The position numbers and the translations under genes were made by a program. Positions 25,914 to 35,194 of a stretch of 64,000 nucleotides of DNA are shown here, one piece after another; the stretch's first letter is position 1; each line of letters starts with the position of its first letter. Below the pieces are notes generated by a model, which was not told the DNA's origin, searched no databases, and saw nothing but the letters and a program-made list of their open reading frames with translations. The stretch covers positions 496,001 through 560,000 of the forward strand of contig NZ_FMTM01000002.1 of the NCBI RefSeq assembly GCF_900099775.1. The letters run 5' to 3'. This stretch comes from Rhizobium mongolense subsp. loessense. GTDB taxonomy: Bacteria > Pseudomonadota > Alphaproteobacteria > Rhizobiales > Rhizobiaceae.

Positions 25914-26719
25914 GATAGTGTCTCCAGCGACATAGTGTTCGCCTCGGCTGCTGAACCGGCCTCGGCGAATTTAAGCGATCGATCCAGGGCGGCTCTGACA
26001 CGCGTCTTGTCACGGTCGGAGTAGGGCCGGTCAGGTTTCAGGCCGGCATCAGGCCCGACGGTCGGGCGCCTGCCAATGATGATCTCGTCGAGAATTCGAC
26101 CCGGCCATGGCTGCATGACGATAACGCGATGTGCCAAAGCCGCGGCCTCGTCGAGGTCATGGGTGACGAGGATCATGGTGGCACCGGTTTCGGCCCAGAT
26201 ATCCAGCAGGTAACGATGCAAGGTCGCTCGCGTCAGCGCGTCCAGCGCCGAGAAGGGCTCGTCGAGGAGTAACACCTCAGGGCGCATGACCAGCGCCCGG
26301 GCAATCGCCACACGTTGCGCTTGCCCGCCTGAGAGCTCCTTGGGAAGGCGATGACCATAATCTTTGAGATGAACCTGCTGAAGCGCAGCACGAACACGCG
26401 TTTCCCGCTCGTCGCGATCGGCATGCACCAGACCAAAACCGACATTGTCGTATACCGTCAGCCACGGCAGGAGCCGCGGCTCCTGAAAGACGAGGTTGAT
26501 CAACGGATGCGGACGGTTGACGATCTCGCCGTTGATCGACGTGGTACCGCTCGTTGGCTGGTCCAGGCCAGCGATCAGGCGCAGCAGCGTGCTCTTGCCG
26601 CAGCCGGAGCCGCCGATCACGGCGACAATTTCTCCCGGCGCCACATCGAGCGTAAAACCGCCAAGCGCTTTTACCCCGTTGGCATAAGTCTTGGTAAGCG
26701 CTTTGAGAGACAGCATCAC
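25910..26719 (-). CDS. ssuB: Sulfonate ABC transporter ATPase SsuB
   Basis: 269 residues. Walker [11 protein letters not shown]-loop [14 protein letters not shown], signature [16 protein letters not shown], Walker [13 protein letters not shown] and switch VTHDLDEA. Start overlaps ssuC by 4 bases (ATGA type). Energises sulfonate import together with SsuC and SsuA. Confidence 0.94.
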   Translation of the reverse strand: MMLSLKALTKTYANGVKALGGFTLDVAPGEIVAVIGGSGCGKSTLLRLIAGLDQPTSGTTSINGEIVNRPHPLINLVFQEPRLLPWLTVYDNVGFGLVHADRDERETRVRAALQQVHLKDYGHRLPKELSGGQAQRVAIARALVMRPEVLLLDEPFSALDALTRATLHRYLLDIWAETGATMILVTHDLDEAAALAHRVIVMQPWPGRILDEIIIGRRPTVGPDAGLKPDRPYSDRDKTRVRAALDRSLKFAEAGSAAEANTMSLETLS

Positions 26720-27558
26720 AGCGCCCCATTCCGAAAGGTGTCCTGCCAGGCAATGAGAGGGGCGGTAAGATGGACAAGAAGGACGTCCGACAGCTTGCCG
26801 ACCACCGCAAAGACGATGATGGCGGCAAGGATTTGGTCGGGCTTGCCAAGCTGCTGACCGTCGACGAGCAGATACCCCAATCCCTCGGAAGCCCCCATGA
26901 ACTCGGCAGCGACGACAAACATCCAGCCAAGCCCGAGGCCTGCTCTCAACGATACGACAAAGGCCGGCAGAACGGCGGGAAAAAGGATGCGTCGAATGAG
27001 ATCGAATCCGCTGAGCCGGAAGATGCGCCCTACCTCGACGATCTTTCTATCAACTGAAAGAAGTGCTGTGGACACGCCGAGATAGACGGGGAAGAAAACA
27101 CCGGTCGCAATCAGAGCCACCTTCGACGTCTCGAAAATCCCGAACCAGAGAATGAACAACGGTACCCAGGCGATCGATGGAATGGACCGCAAGGCTTGAA
27201 GCAAGGGATCCACAAGCGCATGGGCAAGCCTGAAGAAGCCGGTAACGCTGCCCGCAAGCGCACCGGCAACGGCCCCGGCGATGAAGCCGACAAGCACGCG
27301 GAGACTGGTGGAGACGACGTGCTGCCAAAGCTCGCCACTTAAGGATAGCTGGGAAAGCGCGGCCATGATCCGGGAAGGCGGCGGTACCAGCCGTCCGGTC
27401 GCAAGGCCGGAAGCAACGGCAGCCTCCCAGAACACGAAGCCGCAAACCGGTAGCGCAAAACCCAGCGCAAGGCGCCACACTTGCGTCCATGCGGCAAACA
27501 TGAAGCGCGACTGGTTTACGGGCGGCGCTTCGGCCAAGGTGTCAAGCATGCTCGCCAT
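26716..27558 (-). CDS. ssuC: Sulfonate ABC transporter permease SsuC
   Basis: 280 residues, about six membrane helices, with the BPD permease core ALRSIPSIAWVPLFILWFG and the EAA-type loop VGRIFRLSGFDLIRRILFPAVLPAF. A polar N-terminal extension of about 25 residues precedes the first helix, as in many Ssu permeases. It lies 11 bp after ssuA. Confidence 0.93.
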   Translation of the reverse strand: MASMLDTLAEAPPVNQSRFMFAAWTQVWRLALGFALPVCGFVFWEAAVASGLATGRLVPPPSRIMAALSQLSLSGELWQHVVSTSLRVLVGFIAGAVAGALAGSVTGFFRLAHALVDPLLQALRSIPSIAWVPLFILWFGIFETSKVALIATGVFFPVYLGVSTALLSVDRKIVEVGRIFRLSGFDLIRRILFPAVLPAFVVSLRAGLGLGWMFVVAAEFMGASEGLGYLLVDGQQLGKPDQILAAIIVFAVVGKLSDVLLVHLTAPLIAWQDTFRNGAL

Positions 27559-27569
27559 GCGATCGTCCG

Positions 27570-28544
27570 CTACTGAATGAGAGCTTGGCTGAAGCTCGGA
27601 TCGATCAGTTCATCGACCGATTTTTCGATGTCGGCTTCCGCCGGCAGGACGCCAGCCTGCTGCAGCGCCAGGCCGGCTTTGAGGATCGTCTCGCGCTGGG
27701 CATCGCCGATACGCGAAGAGGATAGGTCCGTTCTCCCAAGCTGCCGCTCGATCACGGCATCTGGCAACTTTGCCGCCTCGACGAGCACAGCCTTGACCGC
27801 TGACGGGTCGGCAAGTGCCTTCTTGCGCGCGTCCTCGTAGACGGCAAGCACACGCTTGACGATTTCAGGATGCTCGGTTGCGAACCTCTCCGGCGTATTG
27901 AGAACACCCCAGCTGTTGTTCTCGGGCTTGCGGTAGAAAAGCTTGGCGCCCTCCTCCACTTCTGCTGCCGCCATCAGCGGATCGAGGCCGGCCCAGGCAT
28001 CGACATCGCCGCGGCTGAGCGCAAGACGGCCATCGGCATGCTGGAGCAGCACAAAATTGACATCGTCCGCCTTGAGCCCCGCATCGGCAAGCGCACGAAC
28101 AAGAAATATATGCGGATCAGTGCCGCGGGTGACGGCCACCGTCTTGCCCTTCAAGTCGGCGACAGTTGAAATTGCGGAATCCTTGCCCGTCACCAGAGCG
28201 GTCCATTCGGGCCGCGAATAGACGTAGATGGATTTGATCGGATTACCATTGACACGTGCGATCAGCGCCGCAGCGCCAGCCGTCGAGCCGAAATCGATGG
28301 AGCCCGCATTCAGATATTCCAGCGCCTTATTGGAGCCGGCCGACTGCACCCAACGGATTGCGATGCCATCCTTCTCGAAGGCCTTCTCAAGCAGACCCTC
28401 TTTCTTCACCAGCAGGCTTAAAGGGTTATAAGTTGCCCAATCGATGCGGATTTCCGCAGGATCGGCAGCCACCGCCGCTGATGATCCTAGCCCAAGCGTC
28501 AATGCAAGTGCGATTGTAGCGAATTTTGTGAAAGTCGACTTCAT
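27570..28544 (-). CDS. ssuA: Sulfonate ABC transporter binding protein SsuA
   Basis: 324 residues of the NMT1/SsuA family. The ATG at 28542-28544 opens a signal peptide (MKSTFTKFATIALALTLGLG to AVAADPAE) and has GAGGA 7 nt upstream. Mature features: IRIDWATYNPLSLLVKKEG, KALEYLNAGSIDFGSTAGAAALIA, GKTVAVTRGTDPHIFLVRAL and GDVDAWAGLDPLMAAAE, typical of aliphatic sulfonate binders. First gene of ssuACBD. An operator candidate lies 75 bp upstream. Confidence 0.93.
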   Translation of the reverse strand: MKSTFTKFATIALALTLGLGSSAAVAADPAEIRIDWATYNPLSLLVKKEGLLEKAFEKDGIAIRWVQSAGSNKALEYLNAGSIDFGSTAGAAALIARVNGNPIKSIYVYSRPEWTALVTGKDSAISTVADLKGKTVAVTRGTDPHIFLVRALADAGLKADDVNFVLLQHADGRLALSRGDVDAWAGLDPLMAAAEVEEGAKLFYRKPENNSWGVLNTPERFATEHPEIVKRVLAVYEDARKKALADPSAVKAVLVEAAKLPDAVIERQLGRTDLSSSRIGDAQRETILKAGLALQQAGVLPAEADIEKSVDELIDPSFSQALIQ

Positions 28545-28619
28545 ATCCCCATCCTCTGCTGGCAGCCGTACGAGGCCCGAAGAGTAGGCGGTCATAGAAA
28601 GCCGGATAAGGCACGCAAT

Positions 28620-28643
28620 TCTATAATCATGTAAATCAGTAGA
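28620..28643. promoter_or_regulatory. Site e of the recurring palindrome (two overlapping matches)
   Basis: A left-type half-site TCTATAAT at 28620 overlaps the 17-mer TCATGTAAATCAGTAGA at 28627-28643. The latter shares its last 11 bases with the site upstream of the MsnO8 operon. It lies 75 bp upstream of ssuA. Confidence 0.42.
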
Positions 28644-28890
28644 AATTAGCGATTTATTCAGTGAAGCAATACCCCGCTCGGCACATCGCGCAGCGAGACC
28701 TGGTTCCATCGGCCGGATAACGACAATCATCCGCAAGTCGACCGAGGGGCTCTGGATAGACTGCAGCGGGCGCGCGGATATGTTGGCACAAGGTCAGGAC
28801 GCCGATCCGGATATTCGTTGGTCCGCAGTCGATCACCGTCTACGCAAAATCCTTCTACCGCGAACACAATCTTCGGCATCGTCTTCTTTG

Positions 28891-28907
28891 TCTATTAATT
28901 TAATAGA
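28891..28907. promoter_or_regulatory. Site f, the best example of the recurring 17-bp palindrome
   Basis: TCTATTAATTTAATAGA: perfect 8-bp arms around one central base. It lies 110 bp upstream of a short ORF and 293 bp upstream of the SfnB-like gene at 29201. Confidence 0.6.
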
Positions 28908-29017
28908 TTATACCGTCTCACATCTCTTCGGACCAAGTTACCGCGAGCTTCGGTGATTTTGCCCGCCGAACCTGACGCTCCGGCGGGCGCAATCGAAGAT
29001 TGGCGAAAGGAAGATAG

Positions 29018-29158
29018 ATGAGCCTTGCGAACGACACTTTTGCAGAGTGGAGAGCCTCCTCTGCTGCCACGGATGCTGCGGCGCTTCGCACAATGACGAG
29101 CAGCGGAAGTGGAACGCCCGTCAACTCAATGACTTCAACAGGCAGAATACCGCACTGA
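29018..29158 (+). CDS. Short ORF, 46 aa, possible leader peptide or remnant
   Basis: MSLANDTFAEWRASSAATDA, then a Ser/Thr-rich stretch ending STGRIPH. AAGGAAG lies 5 nt upstream of the ATG, a strong ribosome site. It ends 42 bp before the SfnB-like gene and lies downstream of the best palindrome. It holds no cysteine and only two methionines beyond the start, so classical amino acid attenuation on sulfur residues is not suggested. No clear hairpin separates it from the next gene. Upstream of it, 28545-28890 holds only the ssuA promoter and operator; no gene is seen. Confidence 0.42.
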   Translation: MSLANDTFAEWRASSAATDAAALRTMTSSGSGTPVNSMTSTGRIPH

Positions 29159-29200
29159 CCGGTCTGCACATTCAGGCACCTGCAGGAGGAGTGATTACCA

Positions 29201-30427
29201 ATGACCAGCTCGAACATCAGTAGCTTGCACGCCGTCAAAACCGCCGATACCCAGACAGATCGGGACAGGCTTTTTGCCAGGGCCGCACAGATTGCAGCCG
29301 ACCTCGCCAAGCGCGGGGCCGATCTCGATCGCCAGGGCCAGCCGCCGTTTGAGGAGATTTCAACCCTGAAGACGACCGGTCTTCTCAACGCACTGCATCC
29401 GCTGCAGATCGGCGGTGGCGGGCTTGACTGGGTGGACGGTCTGAGGCTCGTGCGCATCCTCGCCCGCGGCGAAAGCTCGATCGGCCAGCTCCTCGGCTAT
29501 CACTACGTCAACAGTCAGTACATCTACTGGGCTGCGGATGATCCCGACCAGGCATGGCAACTGGGGGCTGAGACCGTCGCGAAGAACCTTTACTGGGGTG
29601 CAGCCGTCAACCCGCGCGATCCCGGCCTGACCCTGGCGCGCCGTAACGGCCATTATGTGCTGAACGGCCGCAAGTCCTTCTCGACCGGCGCGCGCATCTC
29701 AGACCGCGTCAACGTGAACGCCGCTTTTGACCATCAGGTGGCGAATTTCGTGATCCCGACGGATCGTCCCGGCTATATTACCATCGACGATTGGGACAAT
29801 ATCGGCCAGCGCCTGTCCGACAGCGGCAGTGTGGAGTTCCGTGATCTGCCGGTTTACGAAAGCGATTTCATATCGCCGCTTGCCGCGCCGGACGCCGCTC
29901 CGAAAGTGCAGTCAACCTTCAACACACCACTGATCCAGCTCGTCTTTGCGAACTTCTATCTCGGGACGGCCGAAGGTGCACTTGCCGAAGCGCTGGATTA
30001 TGTCCGCACAACCACCCGCCCGTGGGTCACGTCGGGGCTCGAGCGAGCAGCCGAAGACCCCTACATCCTCGAGCGCGTCGGCGAATTCCGCGCGGCCCTC
30101 AAGGCCGCGGCAGCGCTTGCCGACGCCGCTGCCCTCGTGGTCCAGGCCAACCTCTCCCGCGGATCCTCCGTGACTGAGCGTGAACGTGGCGAGGCCGCAA
30201 TCGAGGCCTATCAATCGAAGGTCAATGCGACGCACGTCTCATTGGAAATAACTGCCCGTATCTTCGAATTGATGGGCGCTCGGGCAACGGCCTCCCGCTT
30301 CCGTTTCGACCGCTACTGGCGCAACGTGCGGACCCACACGCTCCATGACCCGGTCTTCTACAAGGCCCGCGAAGTGGGTGACTTCGCTCTTAACGACCGT
30401 ATCCCGCCGGTCAGTCTCTATAGCTGA
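29201..30427 (+). CDS. SfnB/DszC-family flavin monooxygenase, monocistronic
   Basis: 408 residues, acyl-CoA dehydrogenase fold. GLLNALHPLQIGGGGLDWVDGLR, then GRKSFSTGARISDRVNVNAAF, GYITIDDWDNIGQRLSDSGSVEF, and the C-terminal RYWRNVRTHTLHDPVFYKAR with the HTLH pair. This copy is the most diverged of the four: the usual VRWKY is VFYKA and the flavin-facing NQF/NHY motif is YHYVNSQY. AGGAGG lies about 10 nt upstream of the ATG. It stands alone on the plus strand and ends at a strong terminator. Probably oxygenates a sulfur atom using FMNH2; substrate unknown. Confidence 0.85.
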   Translation: MTSSNISSLHAVKTADTQTDRDRLFARAAQIAADLAKRGADLDRQGQPPFEEISTLKTTGLLNALHPLQIGGGGLDWVDGLRLVRILARGESSIGQLLGYHYVNSQYIYWAADDPDQAWQLGAETVAKNLYWGAAVNPRDPGLTLARRNGHYVLNGRKSFSTGARISDRVNVNAAFDHQVANFVIPTDRPGYITIDDWDNIGQRLSDSGSVEFRDLPVYESDFISPLAAPDAAPKVQSTFNTPLIQLVFANFYLGTAEGALAEALDYVRTTTRPWVTSGLERAAEDPYILERVGEFRAALKAAAALADAAALVVQANLSRGSSVTERERGEAAIEAYQSKVNATHVSLEITARIFELMGARATASRFRFDRYWRNVRTHTLHDPVFYKAREVGDFALNDRIPPVSLYS

Positions 30428-30450
30428 CCGGTACGACGATCAAATTGAAG

Positions 30451-30479
30451 GGGCGCATTGTTCGGGATGCGCCCTTTTT
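30451..30479 (+). terminator. Rho-independent terminator
   Basis: GGGCGCAT and ATGCGCCC form an 8-bp stem with an 8-base loop, followed by TTTTT. It ends the SfnB-like transcript 24 bp after the stop codon and lies just before the convergent gene at 30500. Confidence 0.88.
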
Positions 30480-30499
30480 CCATCGGTACTTCCAGATGA

Positions 30500-31900
30500 T
30501 CAGTTTTGGCCTACGGCCAGCCTTTCGCCGGTGCGGCCGAGATCCCGGTAGGATGCACCCGGATGCGGGACAGCAAGGCGCGGACCGTGACCGAACAGCT
30601 TTTCACGGAGCGTCCCCTTGCGGTACTCGGTCTTGTAGACGCCGCGCTTTTGCAGCTCGGGGACAAGCAGATTGACGGCATCCTCAAAGGTTTCCGGTGT
30701 GACTGCATAAGCGAGATTGAAGCCATCGACGTCGGTGTCCTCCACCCATTCCTGCAACAGATCGGCGACGGTCTGCGGCGAGCCGACGAAGATAGGCCCG
30801 AAGCCGCCAATGCCTACCCAGTCGGCCATTTCACGCACGGTCCACTCCTTTGACGGGTCGATGGTTGTGAAGGTCTCGACGGCCGACTGCACAGCATTGG
30901 TATAACGGTGCCGCAGCACCTCATCGGGCGAAAACTGACCAAAATCGATGCCGGTCCAGCCCGATATCAGCGTTAGCGCACCCTCATAGGAAACATATTT
31001 GCGATAGTCGTCGAACTTGCGTTTGGCCTCGGCATCCGTCTCGCCGAGAATAACCGTCTGGAGGTTGAAGGCGAGAATCTCGCGCGGATTGCGTCCAGCT
31101 TTTTCTGCCGCCTCACGAACATTCGAGACATAACGCTTGAGCACGGCCTTGGAAGGCGCTGCCACGAAGATACATTCGGCATGCGCGCCGGCAAAGTCCT
31201 TGCCTCGGCTTGACGCGCCCGCCTGGTAAAGCACCGGAGTTCGCTGAGGTGACGGCTCGGACAGATGAATGCCGGGGACATTGAAATGCTCGCCCTTGTG
31301 GGCGATCGGATGGACTTTTCCGGGATTCGTGAAAACGCCGGTCTCACGGTCGCGCACCACGGCTGCGTCTTCCCAGCTTCCTTCCCAAAGTTTGTAGCAG
31401 ACCTCCAGATATTCCTCCGCGACATCGTACCGATTGTCATGGCGAAGCTGCCCCGCCTGGCCGACATTCAGCGCACCGCTGTTGAGATAGGAGGTGACGA
31501 TATTCCAGCCGACGCGGCCCTTCGTCAGATGATCAAGCGTGGAGATGCGACGGGCAAAGGTATAGGGATGTTCAAAAGAGAGCGAGGCCGTCAGACCGAA
31601 GCCGAGATTTTCTGTCAAGTGGGCCATGGTAGGAATAAGCTGCAGTGGATCGTTGACCGGCACTTGGGCGGAGTGCTTCAGCGCTGCGTTCACATTGCCG
31701 TTGAGCACATCGTAGACACCCAGCACGTCGGCGATGAACAGGCCGTCGAACTTGCCGCGTTCCAGCGTCTTTGCAAGGTTCACCCAATAATCCAAGTCCT
31801 TGTAGCTTTCCGACCGGTCGCGCGGATGACGCCAGAGTCCGGGGGATTGATGACCGACGCAGTTCATGTCGAAGGCGTTCAGCCGGATTTCGCGAACCAT
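30500..31900 (-). CDS. NtaA/SnaA/DszA-family monooxygenase
   Basis: 466 residues, the same branch as the product at 17771 (both begin with INAF-MN-VGH and share GLW-HPRD, LAKTLERG-FDG-F-AD, GVYDV and DHLT-GR-GWNIVT). ATG at 31898-31900 has GGGAG upstream. It lies 16 nt after an SfnB-like gene, mirroring the sfnB-ntaA order of the 17771-21638 operon, so the two operons carry parallel enzyme pairs behind different importers (MetNIQ type there, ribose type here). Predicted to use FMNH2 to cleave a C-S bond made labile by the SfnB partner. Confidence 0.9.
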   Translation of the reverse strand: MVREIRLNAFDMNCVGHQSPGLWRHPRDRSESYKDLDYWVNLAKTLERGKFDGLFIADVLGVYDVLNGNVNAALKHSAQVPVNDPLQLIPTMAHLTENLGFGLTASLSFEHPYTFARRISTLDHLTKGRVGWNIVTSYLNSGALNVGQAGQLRHDNRYDVAEEYLEVCYKLWEGSWEDAAVVRDRETGVFTNPGKVHPIAHKGEHFNVPGIHLSEPSPQRTPVLYQAGASSRGKDFAGAHAECIFVAAPSKAVLKRYVSNVREAAEKAGRNPREILAFNLQTVILGETDAEAKRKFDDYRKYVSYEGALTLISGWTGIDFGQFSPDEVLRHRYTNAVQSAVETFTTIDPSKEWTVREMADWVGIGGFGPIFVGSPQTVADLLQEWVEDTDVDGFNLAYAVTPETFEDAVNLLVPELQKRGVYKTEYRKGTLREKLFGHGPRLAVPHPGASYRDLGRTGERLAVGQN

Positions 31901-31916
31901 GGGTTTCTCCCTAAGC

Positions 31917-33131
31917 TCAGAGCGCGCCACTGCGGGGCGGCATAACGTCATTGAGATGAAAATTTCCTGCCACGTGATATTTCCAGCGCACCGGATCGTG
32001 CAGCGTGTGCGTGCGGGCATTGCGCCAGTGGCGGTCGAGGTTCAAACCTTCCCGCACCGACGCTGTCCCGGCGAGTTCGAAGAGCGCATTGGTGGCCTCA
32101 AGCGCGATTTCAGTCGTCAGCACCTTTGCAGTCGCCACTGCCAGCGTTGCGGCAACAACATTGTCTTGCGTTGGATCGATCTGTGCATGGTCAACCTTGT
32201 ATCCCGCATATTCGAGCGTCGCCGTGGCCGCTTCGAGACGGATTGCAATCTGGCCCACCTTAGCAATGGTCAGTGGATCGTCCGAAGCTCGTTCCACGCC
32301 GCTGTCCGTCCAGGGACGTGAACGTGTGCGTACAAAATCGACCGTGTCGCGAAAGGCCGCACGAGCGATCCCGAGATCCACTCCGGCATGGATGATCTGA
32401 CCGACGGAGCCGATGGTGCCTGGCCGCTCAAAGCCCTTGTGGTGACGGACAACGGCGCTTGCTGGAACAGCCACGTTGTTGAGAACCGTCGTCCCGCTGC
32501 CGGTTGTCCTTTGCCCGATACCGTCCCAGTCATCGACGATCTCGATGCCCTCCGTCCCACGAGGTGCCAGGGACATGGTCAGTTGTTCGTCCTCGTTGAG
32601 GGCAAAGATGGCTATCCAGTCGGCGAAGAGTACGCCCGTCGAATAGAACTTGCGGCCGTTGATACGGAAGCCCGGGCCATCCGTCGTGAGGCGGGTATTA
32701 TGGCGGCCGACGGTTTTGGTGCCAATTTCCGACAGTGCGTTGCCGAATTTGTCTCCGGCGAGCGCACGCCCGAAATAGAAGCGTTTCTGGTCTTCCGTGC
32801 CATCGTGGCGAAGGGCCTCCAGGATATAGAAATGGTTCTGTGGAATCTGACCGATAGAACCGTCTGCTTCCGCAAGGATTGCCGTCACCTCTGCCAAGAC
32901 GGCATTTGACACGTCAATGCCGCCATATTCGGCGGGCACCGTTATCGCGAGCAGACCAGACTTTGCCAACCGCTCAAGCTCCCGGTAAGGCAGTATGCGC
33001 TCCCGGTCCCGTTTGCTTGCCCCTTCGGAAAATTCTGCCGCCAGTTCGCGGGCGACGGCCAGTGCTTCCTCCTCGCTTACAATTCTCGCAGCGGACAAGG
33101 GCGTAGCATTCAAAAGCGAAACTTGAGACAT
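31917..33131 (-). CDS. SfnB/DszC-family flavin monooxygenase
   Basis: 404 residues. GLLAITVPAEYGGIDVSNAVLAEV, GQIPQNHFYILEALRHDGT, NGRKFYSTGVLFADWIAIF, GIGQRTTGSGTTVLNNVAV and the C-terminal RHWRNARTHTLHDPVRWKYH place it with the product at 19160. ATG at 33129-33131 has GGAGG 7 nt upstream. It follows a ribose-type permease gene by 27 bp, so it belongs to the operon that starts with the binding protein at 37793. Confidence 0.88.
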   Translation of the reverse strand: MSQVSLLNATPLSAARIVSEEEALAVARELAAEFSEGASKRDRERILPYRELERLAKSGLLAITVPAEYGGIDVSNAVLAEVTAILAEADGSIGQIPQNHFYILEALRHDGTEDQKRFYFGRALAGDKFGNALSEIGTKTVGRHNTRLTTDGPGFRINGRKFYSTGVLFADWIAIFALNEDEQLTMSLAPRGTEGIEIVDDWDGIGQRTTGSGTTVLNNVAVPASAVVRHHKGFERPGTIGSVGQIIHAGVDLGIARAAFRDTVDFVRTRSRPWTDSGVERASDDPLTIAKVGQIAIRLEAATATLEYAGYKVDHAQIDPTQDNVVAATLAVATAKVLTTEIALEATNALFELAGTASVREGLNLDRHWRNARTHTLHDPVRWKYHVAGNFHLNDVMPPRSGAL

Positions 33132-33158
33132 GATAAGACCTCCATGCAAGCCGGGGCT

Positions 33159-34160
33159 TCACGCCCGGACGGCAGTTTTACGATTGGCGAAACTGACCGC
33201 GAGGACGGCGAAGATCAAAAGTCCGGTGCCGACTTGCTGCCAGTAGAAATTAAGGCCAGACAGAAGCAATCCGTTGGCGACGATGCTCAAGAGGAGCACG
33301 CCGAGCACGGTTCCTGCGACATTTGGCCGTCCATGCCGGCTCAAGGTCGTGCCGATGAAGGTCGCGCCGATGGCGTTGAGCAGGAAAGCGTTGCCCGAGG
33401 ACGGAATGTAGACCGTCACGGTCGAGGTGAGTAAGAGACCGGCGATGGCGGCGATAGCAGAAACGACAACGTAGGTGACGGCGATGTGCGCGCGAAGCGG
33501 GATACCCGAATAGCGCACCACGCCCGGCGCGATCCCGGCCGAAAACACCACGCGGCCAAAGCGGCTGCGTGTCAGGATCACGAAAGCGAGGAAGATGACG
33601 GCCATGGCAATGAGGAGCGGTACCGGTACACCGCCGACGATCCCACGGCCGAGGAACCGGAAGCTCTCCGGCACGCCCGCCGGCGGCAGATAAACGGGAT
33701 TGCCTCCATTGGTCAGCAACTGCTGCGCACTGCGTCCGATGAAGAGAGTGCCGAGCGTGGCAAGAAACGGTGAAATACCGATACCGGAAATCAATACCGC
33801 ATTGAGGATACCCACGAGGGCGCCGCTACCGATGCCGGCACCGAGTGCCAAGGCCACCGGCTGGCCGGCAAGGACCAGCGAGACGAAGGCAAAGCTCGCA
33901 AAATCGATCGCCGTCCCGACCGACAGATCAACGCCGCCGGCAGATACCGCGAATGTCATCGCGATAGCGACAATAGCAAGTAGCGTGAAATTGTTGACGA
34001 GAATGCTCAGCAGGTTCGCCGTCGTCAGAAAACCAGGTGCGGCAATGGAGAAGACGGCAAAAACGGCGACCAGAGCCACCACGAGCGCATAGCGCGCTGC
34101 ATCGCGAAGCACAGCGCTCGAAGCGTTGAACCCGCCTTCACCTGAGAGGACCGTGCTCAT
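33159..34160 (-). CDS. Ribose-type (RbsC family) ABC permease, second subunit
   Basis: 333 residues with eight to ten membrane helices of the BPD_transp_2 family. AIAMTFAVSAGGVDLSVG is the conserved substrate-path motif (usually TGGIDLSVG). SPFLATLGTLFIGRSAQQLLTNGG is also typical. Start overlaps the preceding permease by 4 bases. Two different permeases with one double-domain ATPase suggests a heterodimeric channel. Confidence 0.9.
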   Translation of the reverse strand: MSTVLSGEGGFNASSAVLRDAARYALVVALVAVFAVFSIAAPGFLTTANLLSILVNNFTLLAIVAIAMTFAVSAGGVDLSVGTAIDFASFAFVSLVLAGQPVALALGAGIGSGALVGILNAVLISGIGISPFLATLGTLFIGRSAQQLLTNGGNPVYLPPAGVPESFRFLGRGIVGGVPVPLLIAMAVIFLAFVILTRSRFGRVVFSAGIAPGVVRYSGIPLRAHIAVTYVVVSAIAAIAGLLLTSTVTVYIPSSGNAFLLNAIGATFIGTTLSRHGRPNVAGTVLGVLLLSIVANGLLLSGLNFYWQQVGTGLLIFAVLAVSFANRKTAVRA

Positions 34161-35194
34161 GTGCGGGTCTCCTGTTTCCGCAAAAGCGTTGTTGAAGAAA
34201 CGACGATCAGGATCAGAACGCCCTGTATGCCGCTAACGAGAGTGCTCGACAGATTGAGCAATTGGAAACCGTTCACGAGAAAACCGACGAAAAGCGTAGA
34301 AAGCAGCGTCCCCGTGATCGTCGGCACCAGTCGCCGCGAAAACACGGTGCCGAGCAATGCGATAACGACCACGGGCAAAAGAAGCTCTCCTGACCCTGTC
34401 GAGCTACCGCTGAGATAAGAGACCGATAGGATGCCGGCTATGCCGCCGCACAGGCCACTGAAGAGAAACGAGCCGGCGATAAATGGCCTGATGGAGAGGC
34501 CTGAAGCGCGCGCTGCCTCAGGAAACTCGCCAACGGCGTATAGTCGCAGGCCGAGTGGCGTTGCCTGCACCACGAGCGCGACAACGGCCGCAAATCCGAT
34601 CAGCACATAGGCGAGCGCCGGCACGTCGAGCGGACCGATACCGGAGAGAACCGCCAAAAGGTTACCGGTTGCGGGGATGACTGTGTTCTGGGTCAGGACG
34701 AGTTCCAGCCCGGAGACGATGTTCATCACTGCGAGTGTTGCAAGTAGCGGGATGATCCCGGCAACGGTGATCGCCACCGCATTGATCGCGCCGATGGCAA
34801 GACCGGCCGCAATTGCGCCAGCCGCCGCCACTGCATCGCCCTGCCCCGCCTGCGAGAGCGCGGCGTAGACTGCGGCACTGAACCCCATATTGGCCGCTAG
34901 CGAAAGATCGATCCCGCCAGTGACGACATTGCCTCCGCCTGCAATGATGACGACGGTAAGCCCCACCGCAAGCACTCCGGCGATCGCCGATTGCGCCAGC
35001 ACGTTGCCGACATTGCCGAGCGAAAGAAAGTAAGGCGCAGAAATGGAGAAAAAAATCAGCACGGCCACGAAAATCGCAAGCGACCCGCCCTGAAGTATCA
35101 ATGTCGTCAGACGGCGGCTAAACCGTCCAGCCGGTGCAGGGGACTGCACCATGGCAGAGGCGCCTGTGGGAGTGGGTGCAGCCTCAACCAGCAT
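34157..35194 (-). CDS. Ribose-type (RbsC family) ABC permease, first subunit
   Basis: 345 residues, BPD_transp_2 family. GLTVVIIAGGGNVVTGGIDLSLAANMGF is the family motif, and IIPLLATLAVMNIVSGLELVLTQN follows. The N-terminal 30 residues are polar. Its start overlaps the ATPase gene by 11 bases, so translation is coupled. Sequence is clearly different from the second permease, so the pair is not a recent duplication. Confidence 0.9.
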   Translation of the reverse strand: MLVEAAPTPTGASAMVQSPAPAGRFSRRLTTLILQGGSLAIFVAVLIFFSISAPYFLSLGNVGNVLAQSAIAGVLAVGLTVVIIAGGGNVVTGGIDLSLAANMGFSAAVYAALSQAGQGDAVAAAGAIAAGLAIGAINAVAITVAGIIPLLATLAVMNIVSGLELVLTQNTVIPATGNLLAVLSGIGPLDVPALAYVLIGFAAVVALVVQATPLGLRLYAVGEFPEAARASGLSIRPFIAGSFLFSGLCGGIAGILSVSYLSGSSTGSGELLLPVVVIALLGTVFSRRLVPTITGTLLSTLFVGFLVNGFQLLNLSSTLVSGIQGVLILIVVSSTTLLRKQETRT

